The notes below the pieces were generated by a model. The model had not been told where the DNA came from and did no database searches. It worked only from the letters and a program-made list of their open reading frames with translations. 64,000 nt of DNA. Source: Naumovozyma dairenensis CBS 421. Lineage: Eukaryota; Ascomycota; Saccharomycetes; Saccharomycetales; Saccharomycetaceae. Both the position numbers and the translations under genes were made by a program. Position 1 is the first letter of the stretch. Each line of letters starts with the position of its first letter. Below are positions 20,817 through 29,808 of this stretch, piece after piece. The stretch is from NCBI RefSeq assembly GCF_000227115.2, contig NC_016487.1:62001-126000 (forward strand). The letters are read 5' to 3'.

Positions 20817-22793
20817 TCACGATTTTTCATACTGCATTAAATGGAAGATCCAGCTTCTCATTTTCCATCTCAGTACTATTCTTCTTCTTTTTTTGTCTAC
20901 TTTTTTATTTCCGTTCGTTATTTTTTGTGAGTTATTATCTGTTTGTAAAATAACACTTTGAGTAGCACGTTTCCATACCGAATATACATCCACACCGAAC
21001 AATCCATTAGATGAAAAACTAGACGTTGCAACGTTGTTATGGTGTGCATTTGGAGAGGAATTATTTTTCGGTGAAAATTGTTTCAATATTGTTCCTCTAG
21101 GTGTCTTGGTAAATGACGATGGGGTAGATCCCATAGCTTTAATCATTGGTGATGAATAAATATCTTCAAATAAATGTGATGGAGTTTGCCATTTCTTAGA
21201 GATAAAAGTGGAATCTTTTGGTGTAGTTATAAACCGGTATGGAGTTCTCTGTGCAGTTTTAGTTTCAGGTGTTGATTCAAGTTTAGAAGCTTTTTGTTCA
21301 GCGAAGTGTTTTGAATGAGGAGATTGGGGTTGAGGTGTAGTATAATCATTCATTTTTAAGGGAGAAGATGATATTTGAATTCGTCTAGCTAAGGTAGGTT
21401 CTTCCCAAGAGAGTGTCGGTTTTGGAGATAATTCAAAGTTCGAATTGAAGGAGCATGTATACCTTTTGGAATTAGCGGGTGATTTCAATAGATTAGCAAA
21501 GTTACTTAGTGGTCGAAGTGATGTATTTTCAGAATCATAAACTGGGCCAAATGGGTTTGATTCTCTTACGGTAGGGGAACCAATATTATTAGTGGATACA
21601 TCGTTTGGGAGAGATAATAATCCTAAAGATGTATGGAATCTTTGCATTTTATACGGTGGGCTGAATTCATCGCTTTTTTTCAATTTAGATTTATTAGGTG
21701 TACCTACTTTTTCATCAAATGAAGATCCTCGGTTAGTGAAATGTGATGAAGATTGTATTACAGGAGTTGATTCGTTGACATTTGCAATATTGTTACTGCC
21801 TATCCCAGGAGTGTCGATGATGGGCAACGGTTCTTGAATGGGATTAATGGGATCAGTATCTTCTCTTGCGTATATTATCTTTTCCTGAGTGTTTGTGTTT
21901 TCAACGTTTATACAAGAGATAACTTTTTTGCCGACTTCAGTTGATGGATCTACCGGTATATTAATTTTTGGTAATAATGAAGTAGACTTTTCAATAGTTT
22001 TAAATAGTTTGTTTACTTCAATAGTGTTATTTATAATATTGTCAGTATCAGTATTCATATTTATATCCGTTGCGACATGATTTATTTGTGAAAGAGCAGG
22101 AACTTGACTGAAATATTCTTTTTGGAAAGCTTTCAACTTTTCTCTTATTATTTCATAACTGCCATTCTCACCTTTAAAGAATTTTAATACAGATTCAGGT
22201 TTCACTTCCCAGAAGTGGCCCTTACCATCAGCAGATTTTTCAGTCTTGATGAATGCTTCATTTAATGATAAATTATGTCTAATTGAATTTTGCCAACTTG
22301 CCTCAGTCAATTTATAGAATGGGAAATAATCTGTGATCCATGCATATATTTGAGATAATGTCAATCTACTTGATTCTGATTGCAAAATTGCTAATACGAT
22401 AAGTAAGGCGTATGAATATGGAGGTTTCGATGTCAATTGATCTAATGTTATTCTTTTTTTCAATGATTCTAATAACTCGTCCAGGGATAAATTACCATTT
22501 GAGCGAGTACTACCATCGGATTTTGTTCTTTTCAATTTTGAACGAGCAATAGGTGATGAATTATCATTATTATGAGTAATATTACTATTACTATTACTAT
22601 TATTATTATTGTGTTTTGAAATTCCCTTTTCTTTTATGTTTTTCCTTGTTGTCGAATTTGGAGGAGTGAGGAGTTCAGATGTAGATACGACAGGTTCTAA
22701 GATTTCATTTATACTTCTTTTCCTATCCACGAGATGGTCAGTCGAAAGATCCCATGGATGAACACTAGTAATTGGCAAAATATTTTCATTCAT
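20817..22793 (-). CDS. HCM1: Forkhead transcription factor Hcm1
   Basis: This 658-residue protein is Hcm1, the S-phase forkhead activator of chromosome segregation, spindle and budding genes. The forkhead domain begins at residue 123 (KPPYSYALLI) and runs to about 205, with the recognition helix WQNSIRHNLSLN. The N-terminus is Asn-rich. The C-terminal two thirds are disordered with many S/T-P sites (SPLK, TPSS, SPKN), consistent with multisite CDK control as known for Hcm1. It is longer than S. cerevisiae Hcm1 (564). The far upstream region holds MCB/SCB sites, so G1/S transcription is likely. Confidence 0.95.
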   Translation of the reverse strand: MNENILPITSVHPWDLSTDHLVDRKRSINEILEPVVSTSELLTPPNSTTRKNIKEKGISKHNNNNSNSNSNITHNNDNSSPIARSKLKRTKSDGSTRSNGNLSLDELLESLKKRITLDQLTSKPPYSYALLIVLAILQSESSRLTLSQIYAWITDYFPFYKLTEASWQNSIRHNLSLNEAFIKTEKSADGKGHFWEVKPESVLKFFKGENGSYEIIREKLKAFQKEYFSQVPALSQINHVATDINMNTDTDNIINNTIEVNKLFKTIEKSTSLLPKINIPVDPSTEVGKKVISCINVENTNTQEKIIYAREDTDPINPIQEPLPIIDTPGIGSNNIANVNESTPVIQSSSHFTNRGSSFDEKVGTPNKSKLKKSDEFSPPYKMQRFHTSLGLLSLPNDVSTNNIGSPTVRESNPFGPVYDSENTSLRPLSNFANLLKSPANSKRYTCSFNSNFELSPKPTLSWEEPTLARRIQISSSPLKMNDYTTPQPQSPHSKHFAEQKASKLESTPETKTAQRTPYRFITTPKDSTFISKKWQTPSHLFEDIYSSPMIKAMGSTPSSFTKTPRGTILKQFSPKNNSSPNAHHNNVATSSFSSNGLFGVDVYSVWKRATQSVILQTDNNSQKITNGNKKVDKKRRRIVLRWKMRSWIFHLMQYEKS

Positions 22794-23102
22794 CTTGTAA
22801 TTTGGAACCTGACTATAAAGGTTTTGCTATGATTTTTTTATGTACAAAAATAATTGTTAGTTGGAAGTATTAAATTTGTTATTGATCTCGATGAGGTGCC
22901 AGATTTAGAGACAATAGACGTGGGGTACCTTTATATTTTTATGCAGCTGTTATCCTGATGTTAAGACAGATGCATATATATATATGTAATTCTTCAACAG
23001 GGAATTAAGTAGAAAACTGGGGAGTTTTAGGAAGATATGAGAATAAAAATCGTCAAAGAAGGTTACGTAGACTAAAGGTAAAACAATATGACATGACTAG
23101 AG

Positions 23103-23134
23103 TAATATAATATAACATAATATAATATAATATA
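23103..23134. repeat. TAATA-type microsatellite
   Basis: Imperfect tandem TAATA/TATAA units lie between the HCM1 start and its MCB/SCB cluster. Confidence 0.7.
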
Positions 23135-23241
23135 CTGTAGTTCTTGGAAGAGATAAAAGTAGTGTTGTATAGTTTCCTCGAGGAAAACCTCGCAGGAACA
23201 GCAAGTATATTTAAGGTTTTTCATTTTTTTCAAAAAAGTTT

Positions 23242-23316
23242 ACGCGTTTACGCGTTTCATGTTTTCGTGTTTTGTTTTGTTTTGTTTCGGATACGCGAAA
23301 AGCACACCTTACGCGT
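23242..23316 (-). promoter_or_regulatory. MCB/SCB cluster, probable G1/S control region of HCM1
   Basis: Three exact MCB cores (ACGCGT) occur at 23242-23247, 23250-23255 and 23311-23316. An SCB core in reverse orientation (TTTCGTG, complement CACGAAA) is at 23263-23269, and CGCGAAA at 23294-23300. Such sites bind MBF and SBF. HCM1 is a known G1/S target in S. cerevisiae, and this cluster is about 450-520 bp upstream of its ATG. Confidence 0.8.
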
Positions 23317-24346
23317 CTTGCTATTACCGCAAGAGGAAATTCCAACTTTAAATACGAGATCTGAAGAGTATATTTTTAGTTTTTACTTGGCATAATTTAT
23401 GTATGATATAATAGATAATACGTAGATTCTAGTTACATACAACTGGCCCTGGCTATTGTATTTCAAATTGGTCGGTGCAGAGGCAGTTAAGATCGTTTAT
23501 AAAGTTGGTATTTTTTTTTTCTTTATTGAGTGCTGCAGATCGAGCATGATAAAAATAATTAAAGGTGCTAACATTTGTGATTGTAAGCATAGTAATGTGT
23601 TTAAGGTGTGTATGATCTAATCGTATGATCTAATCGGTAAAGATCTATTCATCTTTTGCTTGTGACACATAAGTTATGGAATAAGTATGTATACACTATT
23701 AGGTGAAGGACGCGCGACATTTTATTACATTCATATTAAAATAGCCCTCAGTCTTTCGTTAAAAACTCATGAATGGTGACTGTGTGAATATGGTTGTGTT
23801 TAACTGTAGTATATATTTCCTAGTGTTAATATTTAAAACTTGAAAAACTGTCGTCTGAACAGAGAGTTCTTACTTACGGAGTATATGATACGGTTTGATA
23901 ATGAAGATGTAACTTCAATAATACATACGAAATGTAGACTTATATGACAATATCTCCGTCTCCATCTTCATCTGCATCTGACTGACAAAAAAATCCATAA
24001 TAACTCAGGAATAGACCAAAGCTATGTAGAAAGATCTAATCTATCTTTAGCCGTAAGATGGGTTTTTTCGATAGAATGATAGCTTTGGCGATGCTCAGCA
24101 AAGTTTTTTCTAATTCGCAGATACCAAACATACATGTTTGTATAGCAGAATTGGCAACACAAGCATATGCTACTTGTATGAATAGTGTTCTTCAAACAAA
24201 TGTTCTCCATTGTATGGTGCACAAACAAAAGGCGAATTGATCATAAGCTGCGCTTCTTTACTGGAGAAAAGTATGTTAGCAAATACTGTTCTAACGAATA
24301 GCCAGATTGGTTCTTTAAAGATAGCATTGACAATATAAATAAACAA

Positions 24347-24820
24347 TCAATCAGTACTGGCACATCCACGACAACCACAGTGAACACATTGTTGAAATGT
24401 CACTGACATATTTTTCGACTCCGCATCATGTTCTAATTGAGCTCTAGGAACTCTACAAATACAAGTCTTATTACTATTAGTTTCGTCAGATTGAATACAT
24501 TTCAAACAACATAATTTTTCATAACCTTTTTTCTTCCACTTAGCAATAAGAAATTTATCAGCATATTTTTCCTTCAAGAGCCAATCATACAATTCTCTCG
24601 ATATAGCCTTTCTAGAATAGAACAGTTTATAAATATATCTTGACCTTTCATGGTTGATTTGCATTATCTTCCAAAGATTTTCATTAGATTTTGTTTGTAA
24701 TTTGGAATCCTTTTGTTTATTAATTTCTTTCAACCTTTCCTCGAAATCTTCCAACGTAGGTTCAATTTTGGCAAATCCCTCCGGTGGTGGCCTTGTTCTT
24801 TTAGTCCTTATACGAGGCAT
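24347..24820 (-). CDS. BUD31: Spliceosomal G10/Bud31 protein
   Basis: This 157-residue protein is Bud31 (G10 family), a component of the activated spliceosome bound to Prp19-complex proteins. It begins MPRIRTKRTRPPPEGF, a family hallmark. The C-terminal half holds the conserved cysteine cluster that forms zinc fingers (CCLKCI, CICRVP, QCVHCGCRGC). The length matches the S. cerevisiae protein exactly. No intron is seen. Confidence 0.97.
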   Translation of the reverse strand: MPRIRTKRTRPPPEGFAKIEPTLEDFEERLKEINKQKDSKLQTKSNENLWKIMQINHERSRYIYKLFYSRKAISRELYDWLLKEKYADKFLIAKWKKKGYEKLCCLKCIQSDETNSNKTCICRVPRAQLEHDAESKNMSVTFQQCVHCGCRGCASTD

Positions 24821-25502
24821 AGTTTTAGTATATTGTATGATTCTGATAGTTCGATGTTCTCCTTTCTTTTATCTTAACTTAGAGTCTATGTAGTAATAAA
24901 ACTTTGTTCTCGTTGTTATATGTTAAGGTTGATGTTTGAGCTGAAATTTTCACAACGATGTGTGTACAGTAATGGGACCTTTTTGATGAAAAAAAAATTG
25001 TTTGAACAGACAGAATTATATATACAATAAAATAAACGTAAATTCCAACGTATATTATTAGGCTGTCTACTGCCTGACGAAAATATCAAAGGACTGACGT
25101 TCTCTGTTACTTTGTTATTCCCAAATTCGTTTTGCTGACAACCTAGAGTGGTTTATCAAGAACATATCGGAAACAAAAATTGAGAGAATTTCATCAAAAG
25201 AGGGAAAGAGAATATATTCCGATAATTCGATTTTTTTATTATGTAAGACGCTATACGTATTATTAAAAATTATGATAGCAATTATATATATAATAATATA
25301 TTGAGACAATGACCATTGAATACTCACGCACATCGCTGGCGTGATCAGACCATATTAAAGTATAAGTATTTTCTTTAATAGCTTCAATGGATGAGAGATT
25401 GCATGCAGGAAAGAATAATAGCAAAAGGAGCTTCAAAAAAAAGGAAGGTAGTAGTAGAGAAAGAAAAAGCAGATGAGATAACGTAGAAAAGTATGTAAGA
25501 AA
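24821..25502. other. BUD31 upstream region
   Basis: This 682-bp AT-rich spacer has no credible ORF. In S. cerevisiae the tRNA-Ser(CGA) gene SUP61 lies in the equivalent interval. I searched by eye for T-arm consensus on both strands and found none. Confidence 0.55.
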
Positions 25503-27368
25503 CTAGCCAGTGCTTGTATTGACCGTAGTCAATCTTGAATGTGACGTTGATACTTTTTCTTTGGATAACCAATTTTGCCACATGGATACCAGCATAACCC
25601 AAGCCATAATCAACGTGGTCACACCTACACTTAAATTGAAAGTAAACATTGGAGTCAAACCTCTATATTCGAAAGCTTCCACTACTTGATCTGTTGATTC
25701 CATAAATACTATCCCACCACAAATCAAACAAAATGAGGTAATTAATTCTGTAAATGGGTACGATAAACTTGTCAATTTGGTTGGATTGAAATAAAGGATT
25801 AAGAATGTGAATAATCTGAAAATAGATCCATATGATAATAAATACCCCCATTGAGTATGAATTATAGTGGAAGTCATTGATATTTGAGCATGTTGAGACA
25901 TCAATATACCCGTCCAAAAGATCGTCAATGTTGGAAACGGATTTGGTGAAAACCCAGGTGTTGCTGCCACTATCTTTCCGAGCGTGTTGGGATCATCTTG
26001 CATATCTTGCATAATAATATTATCGCATGCTGTTTTATACCTCCAATCTTTTAATTTATATTCCACAAGGAGACCACATAACCCTGATCCGATATATATG
26101 AAGGCGATGGAAACGTGTTGTAGATCCTTAGGGGTCCAAGCACCACCTGCACCAGCCAAATGTTCCAAAAAGATATTAGTTATCCCATAAAAGAATATAA
26201 GGAATGATTCCATTCCTTCCATAGTAATTACTCCATGTGAAAATATCATTGGTAACGGATCATTATTTTCAAAGAAGAGGATTTTATTCCATGCCCAACC
26301 ATATTTAGACCCTAATCCCATGTATCTTGATAATGATAATATACCTAAGAGGAAGAAAACACCACCTTTAATCCAATGTGCTAATAAGTTATAAACTCTG
26401 ATACCTTTACCGAATAGGTTTCCTATGGCGAATCCTATGCCCATGTAGGTTAATAGATATAAAAATAATGGTATGTTTAGAGTATAGAATATAATTTTTA
26501 CTATTGATTTTAATCTTGATTGTTTCATTGGGAACCTTGTCGTGGTTATTGGACCATTTTCTAAATCTGACATAATGTTATTTGATAGGCGTGTCGTTTT
26601 AGCGTTTGAAGGCGACGATGTTGAAAATGATAACGACGAAGAGTTATCATTATCGAGATTGAATGAAGGTGAGTTTTGAAGCTCAGGTGGAGATGGCAAA
26701 GTATTAGATGAAGATGAAGCACCAGTTAGATTCTCTGAAGAATTTGTTGTATGGGATAGATCTTGTAATGGGAAGTCTTCTTGATGTCTTGAATTTTTAT
26801 TTTTATTTTTTTTATAGTTATTATTTGGTTGGAAATGAGAGTAATTAATTGGATTATTCGTTTCCTTTATATACCATTTCGTCATTAATATGGCAGATAT
26901 GTAATGAACGATGATCCAAATGAACAATATCCAACACAATTTGGGATAAATGTTATTAGGATACCAATTGGGATCATTCTTACCTTTGAACGATATATGG
27001 AAGATTAATATGGCTAATAAAGAGGATAATGTTGTTATAAGGTTCAAAGTTAGACATGGTAAATACCATTTCGATTTTACGTTTTCTAGTATGAGGCATG
27101 CAGGATAAGTGATAATGATAATGAGTAATAGTGTTGTGATATGATATTTCAATGCAAATCTTTTCCCCATGCATGTAGTGAAATATGTTGTTGTATTATA
27201 ATTAGTCCAGTATGTTCTTTCTAAATCTGTCAAATTTGGATCTTTCAAAATGGGTAATCCATGTGGGTGACCATGTTGTTCATGTGGTACTGGAATAGTT
27301 GCAGTAGCAGTTGCTATCTCATGTACAATTGATGTCAGCACTTTCGATGATATTGAATGCATACCCAT
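25503..27368 (-). CDS. Multispanning membrane protein, YCR061W homologue
   Basis: This 621-residue membrane protein corresponds by position and length to S. cerevisiae YCR061W (631 residues), whose function is poorly known. The N-terminus carries a His-rich stretch (HEQHGHPHGLP). Hydrophobic segments follow at about residues 76-95, 105-125 and 145-165. A Ser/Asn-rich hydrophilic linker spans about 175-265. Then comes a C-terminal block of roughly seven membrane spans, with HGVITMEGMESFLIFFYG and other polar residues inside. I recall this domain as related to Ytp1-like proteins. The His-rich start might bind metal, but that is inference. No catalytic motif was recognised. Confidence 0.8.
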   Translation of the reverse strand: MGMHSISSKVLTSIVHEIATATATIPVPHEQHGHPHGLPILKDPNLTDLERTYWTNYNTTTYFTTCMGKRFALKYHITTLLLIIIITYPACLILENVKSKWYLPCLTLNLITTLSSLLAILIFHISFKGKNDPNWYPNNIYPKLCWILFIWIIVHYISAILMTKWYIKETNNPINYSHFQPNNNYKKNKNKNSRHQEDFPLQDLSHTTNSSENLTGASSSSNTLPSPPELQNSPSFNLDNDNSSSLSFSTSSPSNAKTTRLSNNIMSDLENGPITTTRFPMKQSRLKSIVKIIFYTLNIPLFLYLLTYMGIGFAIGNLFGKGIRVYNLLAHWIKGGVFFLLGILSLSRYMGLGSKYGWAWNKILFFENNDPLPMIFSHGVITMEGMESFLIFFYGITNIFLEHLAGAGGAWTPKDLQHVSIAFIYIGSGLCGLLVEYKLKDWRYKTACDNIIMQDMQDDPNTLGKIVAATPGFSPNPFPTLTIFWTGILMSQHAQISMTSTIIHTQWGYLLSYGSIFRLFTFLILYFNPTKLTSLSYPFTELITSFCLICGGIVFMESTDQVVEAFEYRGLTPMFTFNLSVGVTTLIMAWVMLVSMWQNWLSKEKVSTSHSRLTTVNTSTG

Positions 27369-27649
27369 TTTTCTCTTGCCAATGCGTCTCGAATATCTTA
27401 TTTATAGATCTTGCAAGCTTCTAGAATGGTAATTTTCGATACGCCGAATTACTCTTGGTATAGATATCTTTGTTAAATCAGGCAATCAACCAGTAGATCC
27501 ATGTCTTATCGTCAGCAGTCATTCGTTGGTCCCAGTTTCCTTATTAATATTAACCATACAATTTGTTGCTATCACCGTAACGGGGTTAAATGTATGGAAG
27601 ATTCCGCCCTTAAAGACACCTTCAAAGCGTGGTGCACGGTTTCTCGCTC

Positions 27650-28036
27650 TTATAAGGAGGCATATTGTGCAGGCAACTGGTCCACTTCGCTGATGGTGAT
27701 TGGAACTGGTGTTGAAGAGGAAGAAGACGAAGAAGACGAAGAGTGCTTTTGTCCTTGATGACAAGCTCTCTTGGCTAATTCGAGACGATATTCCAATTTA
27801 CGTTTGATGGTGGTGGCTTCTTTAGTGGAAGAAGAGGTGTATTTTAAACCTTCTTGACACGTCTCGACGGCTAATCCATGGTTGCCCTGTTTGATTAAGG
27901 ACATAGCTTTGTTACTGTATCCAATTGGATTTGTTGGTTCCAACTTGATACATTGATCGTAATATCCATTTGCTTGAGCATAGTCTCCCTTTTGGAAAAA
28001 CGTATTGCCTTCCTGTTTCAAATCATTGAAGGACAT
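27650..28036 (-). CDS. TAH1: Hsp90 co-chaperone Tah1 (TPR protein)
   Basis: This 128-residue protein is Tah1, the TPR subunit of the R2TP complex (Rvb1-Rvb2-Tah1-Pih1). Two TPR motifs plus a capping helix occupy residues 2-92. The carboxylate-clamp residues that hold the Hsp90 MEEVD tail are visible as Lys7 and Asn11 and in the SNKAM segment. The C-terminus contains a run of ten serines and then PVPITISEVDQLPA, the tail region that in S. cerevisiae contacts Pih1. It is somewhat longer than S. cerevisiae Tah1 (111) because of the Ser run. Confidence 0.93.
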   Translation of the reverse strand: MSFNDLKQEGNTFFQKGDYAQANGYYDQCIKLEPTNPIGYSNKAMSLIKQGNHGLAVETCQEGLKYTSSSTKEATTIKRKLEYRLELAKRACHQGQKHSSSSSSSSSSTPVPITISEVDQLPAQYASL

Positions 28037-28385
28037 ACTTGCTTGTGTACTTTGTTATTTCTTCGCCGGGTTAGTGTATTCCGTATCGATAAACCGTTTT
28101 AACACTTGCCTATTATGACTGGTTTCCTTTATTTTAAAAAGTTGTAAGTTGGTTTAAGTAAGTTCAAGTACGTACGTAAGTTCGTTATATAATCGACATT
28201 AATCTAAGACATGTTTAACTTCGCTTCTCGAGGAAAAGTGAAAAATTCAAGAAAATTGACACATATAAGTTATTGTTACTGTACGTAGCGATGTATGTAT
28301 AACTATATGAAAGGATGACAGGTAGTTTAACTTTAATCTAGACAAGCAAATAAGAAAAGTTAACTACTACAGCTATCCAAACCTA
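28037..28385. other. Divergent promoter between TAH1 and YIH1
   Basis: This 349-bp region is shared by two divergent genes. It contains tandem GTAAGTT-like repeats near 28145-28185. No ORF. Confidence 0.6.
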
Positions 28386-29222
28386 ATGTCCACAGATTAT
28401 GAAGACCTAATAGAGGAATTAGACACGATAGAAGCAATCTATCCTGATCTTCTGACAAAAAGAATAGATGAATCCGGTCTAATCCAAATAAAAGTTCCAC
28501 AACATGAATATTTCTCCTTACAAATTTCATTTCCAACCCATTATCCATCTAAAGAACCGCCGCATCTATTAGAAATATCGATCTCCAAGAAAGATATCCC
28601 ATCGAACGTAAATATTGAATTATACGATTTGAAATACTTAGAATTCCTGTTCCAAGAAGTACTGGATTCTGTACATCATCCAGGTTCAGTATGTCTCTTC
28701 GATTTTTTAACAGAACTAGACGGTATTTTATATATAGAAGATGAACCAACAACAACAAACGGAATTCAACAGGACACGTCACAACCAGAACAATCGTCAA
28801 TTCCAACAGATCCTTTTGAAGGTTGGACAGCATCTGACCCTATCACAGATAGAGGCTCCACATTCATAGCGTTTGCTGCAAAAGTGGATTCTGAAGATGA
28901 TGCATTCATGAAATTACAACAATTGAAAATGGATCATAAGTTACAAAGAGCAAATCACGTAATGAGTGCTTGGAGAATCAAATCCATGAATGATGATAAC
29001 AATACCGAGATAATATATCAGGATTCAGACGATGATGGAGAAACTGCCGCAGGCTCGAGAATGTTGCATTTGATTACTATAATGGATGTTTGGAACGTTA
29101 TTGTTGTAGTAGCGAGATGGTTTGGTGGAGTTCATATCGGACCAAGTAGATTTAAGCACATCAATTCTACCGCCAGAGAAGCTGTCATTCGAGCTGGCTT
29201 TGAGACTAATAACAAAAAATAG
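28386..29222 (+). CDS. YIH1: Gcn1-binding inhibitor of Gcn2 activation, Yih1 (IMPACT)
   Basis: This 278-residue protein is Yih1, the yeast IMPACT homologue. It competes with the kinase Gcn2 for Gcn1 and so dampens the amino-acid starvation response. An N-terminal RWD domain covers about residues 5-115 (ELDTIEAIYPDLL, then SFPTHYPSKEPP and the C-terminal helices). The ancient UPF0029/IMPACT domain covers about 155-275, with RGSTFIAFAAKV, HVMSAWRI and VVVARWFGGVHIGPSRFKHI. It is slightly longer than the S. cerevisiae protein (258). Confidence 0.95.
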   Translation: MSTDYEDLIEELDTIEAIYPDLLTKRIDESGLIQIKVPQHEYFSLQISFPTHYPSKEPPHLLEISISKKDIPSNVNIELYDLKYLEFLFQEVLDSVHHPGSVCLFDFLTELDGILYIEDEPTTTNGIQQDTSQPEQSSIPTDPFEGWTASDPITDRGSTFIAFAAKVDSEDDAFMKLQQLKMDHKLQRANHVMSAWRIKSMNDDNNTEIIYQDSDDDGETAAGSRMLHLITIMDVWNVIVVVARWFGGVHIGPSRFKHINSTAREAVIRAGFETNNKK

Positions 29223-29808
29223 ACCGTCCCCTCCGCACTCGCAAAATCCCGCTCGTTTTATATATATATATATATAAGATTGTGATCATGTGATACAAGA
29301 AGACTTTCTTTTACTCTATTATTCATGTAGTTGATAATCTACGTAGTTTTAGACTGTTCTCGTCTAAACGCATACTATATGTTCCGTAGCAATCGCTAAA
29401 CTCAGGATTTCAAAAACAAACAAAGTCTAACCTTGACCTTCCTAATATAACAGACTAGTTGGGGAACCATTTAATGTAGAATATATATATCTACTTTAGC
29501 AGATTATATCATCGGAGCACCGGTTTTGATTTAGCGTCACAATCGTTTCCCATCTATGTAGAAACGTCTCAAAATAATTATCGCTGTTGACGCCTTCAAA
29601 TTTCAATTTCAACTTTTTTTTCTGAAATTTGAAATTTTGAAATTTGAAAAATTTTGCAAAATAAGCGATGAGCTCAAAAAGACCTTGAAAAATTATTATA
29701 TTAGAACTACAAGTTTACTTCAACATCACAAGAGAGGCAGGATTCCACAGCAGTTGCCTGTTTATAACTATACCAGATTGCTAAGAACAAACCCCCGTAC
29801 TGGACGTG
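29223..29808. other. PWP2 promoter region
   Basis: This 586-bp spacer holds adjacent RRPE and PAC elements and a short TA run near 29260-29275. The 72-codon frame starting near 29637 begins with a non-ATG codon and is a chance frame. Confidence 0.6.
29645..29674 (+). promoter_or_regulatory. RRPE plus PAC box of PWP2
   Basis: TGAAAAATTTTG at 29645-29656 matches the RRPE consensus. A perfect PAC box, GCGATGAGCT, follows at 29665-29674, eight bases later. This arrangement about 135-165 bp upstream of the ATG is the classical ribosome-biogenesis promoter architecture (Stb3 and Dot6/Tod6 targets), fitting PWP2's role. Confidence 0.85.

Larger units (their letters stand above)
22794..24346. other. 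Long intergenic region upstream of HCM1
   Basis: This 1.55-kb gap lies between HCM1 (start side) and BUD31 (stop side). It holds an MCB/SCB cluster at 23242-23316, TAATA microsatellite sequence at 23103-23134, and no credible ORF or tRNA. Short open frames at 23144 and 24022-24240 begin with TTG or lack any family features. Confidence 0.6.

Noticed and set aside
23144..23395. 83-codon frame upstream of HCM1
   Set aside because: It starts at TTG and covers the MCB/SCB cluster; the peptide has no recognisable features.
24821..25502. Expected tRNA-Ser(CGA) gene at the S. cerevisiae SUP61 position
   Set aside because: No T-arm consensus (GGTTCRANNCC) or acceptor-stem pairing was found on either strand, so the tRNA seems to be elsewhere.
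27501..27758. 85-codon ATG frame on the + strand across the TAH1 3' end
   Set aside because: It is antisense to TAH1, and its acidic tail is the complement of the Ser run.
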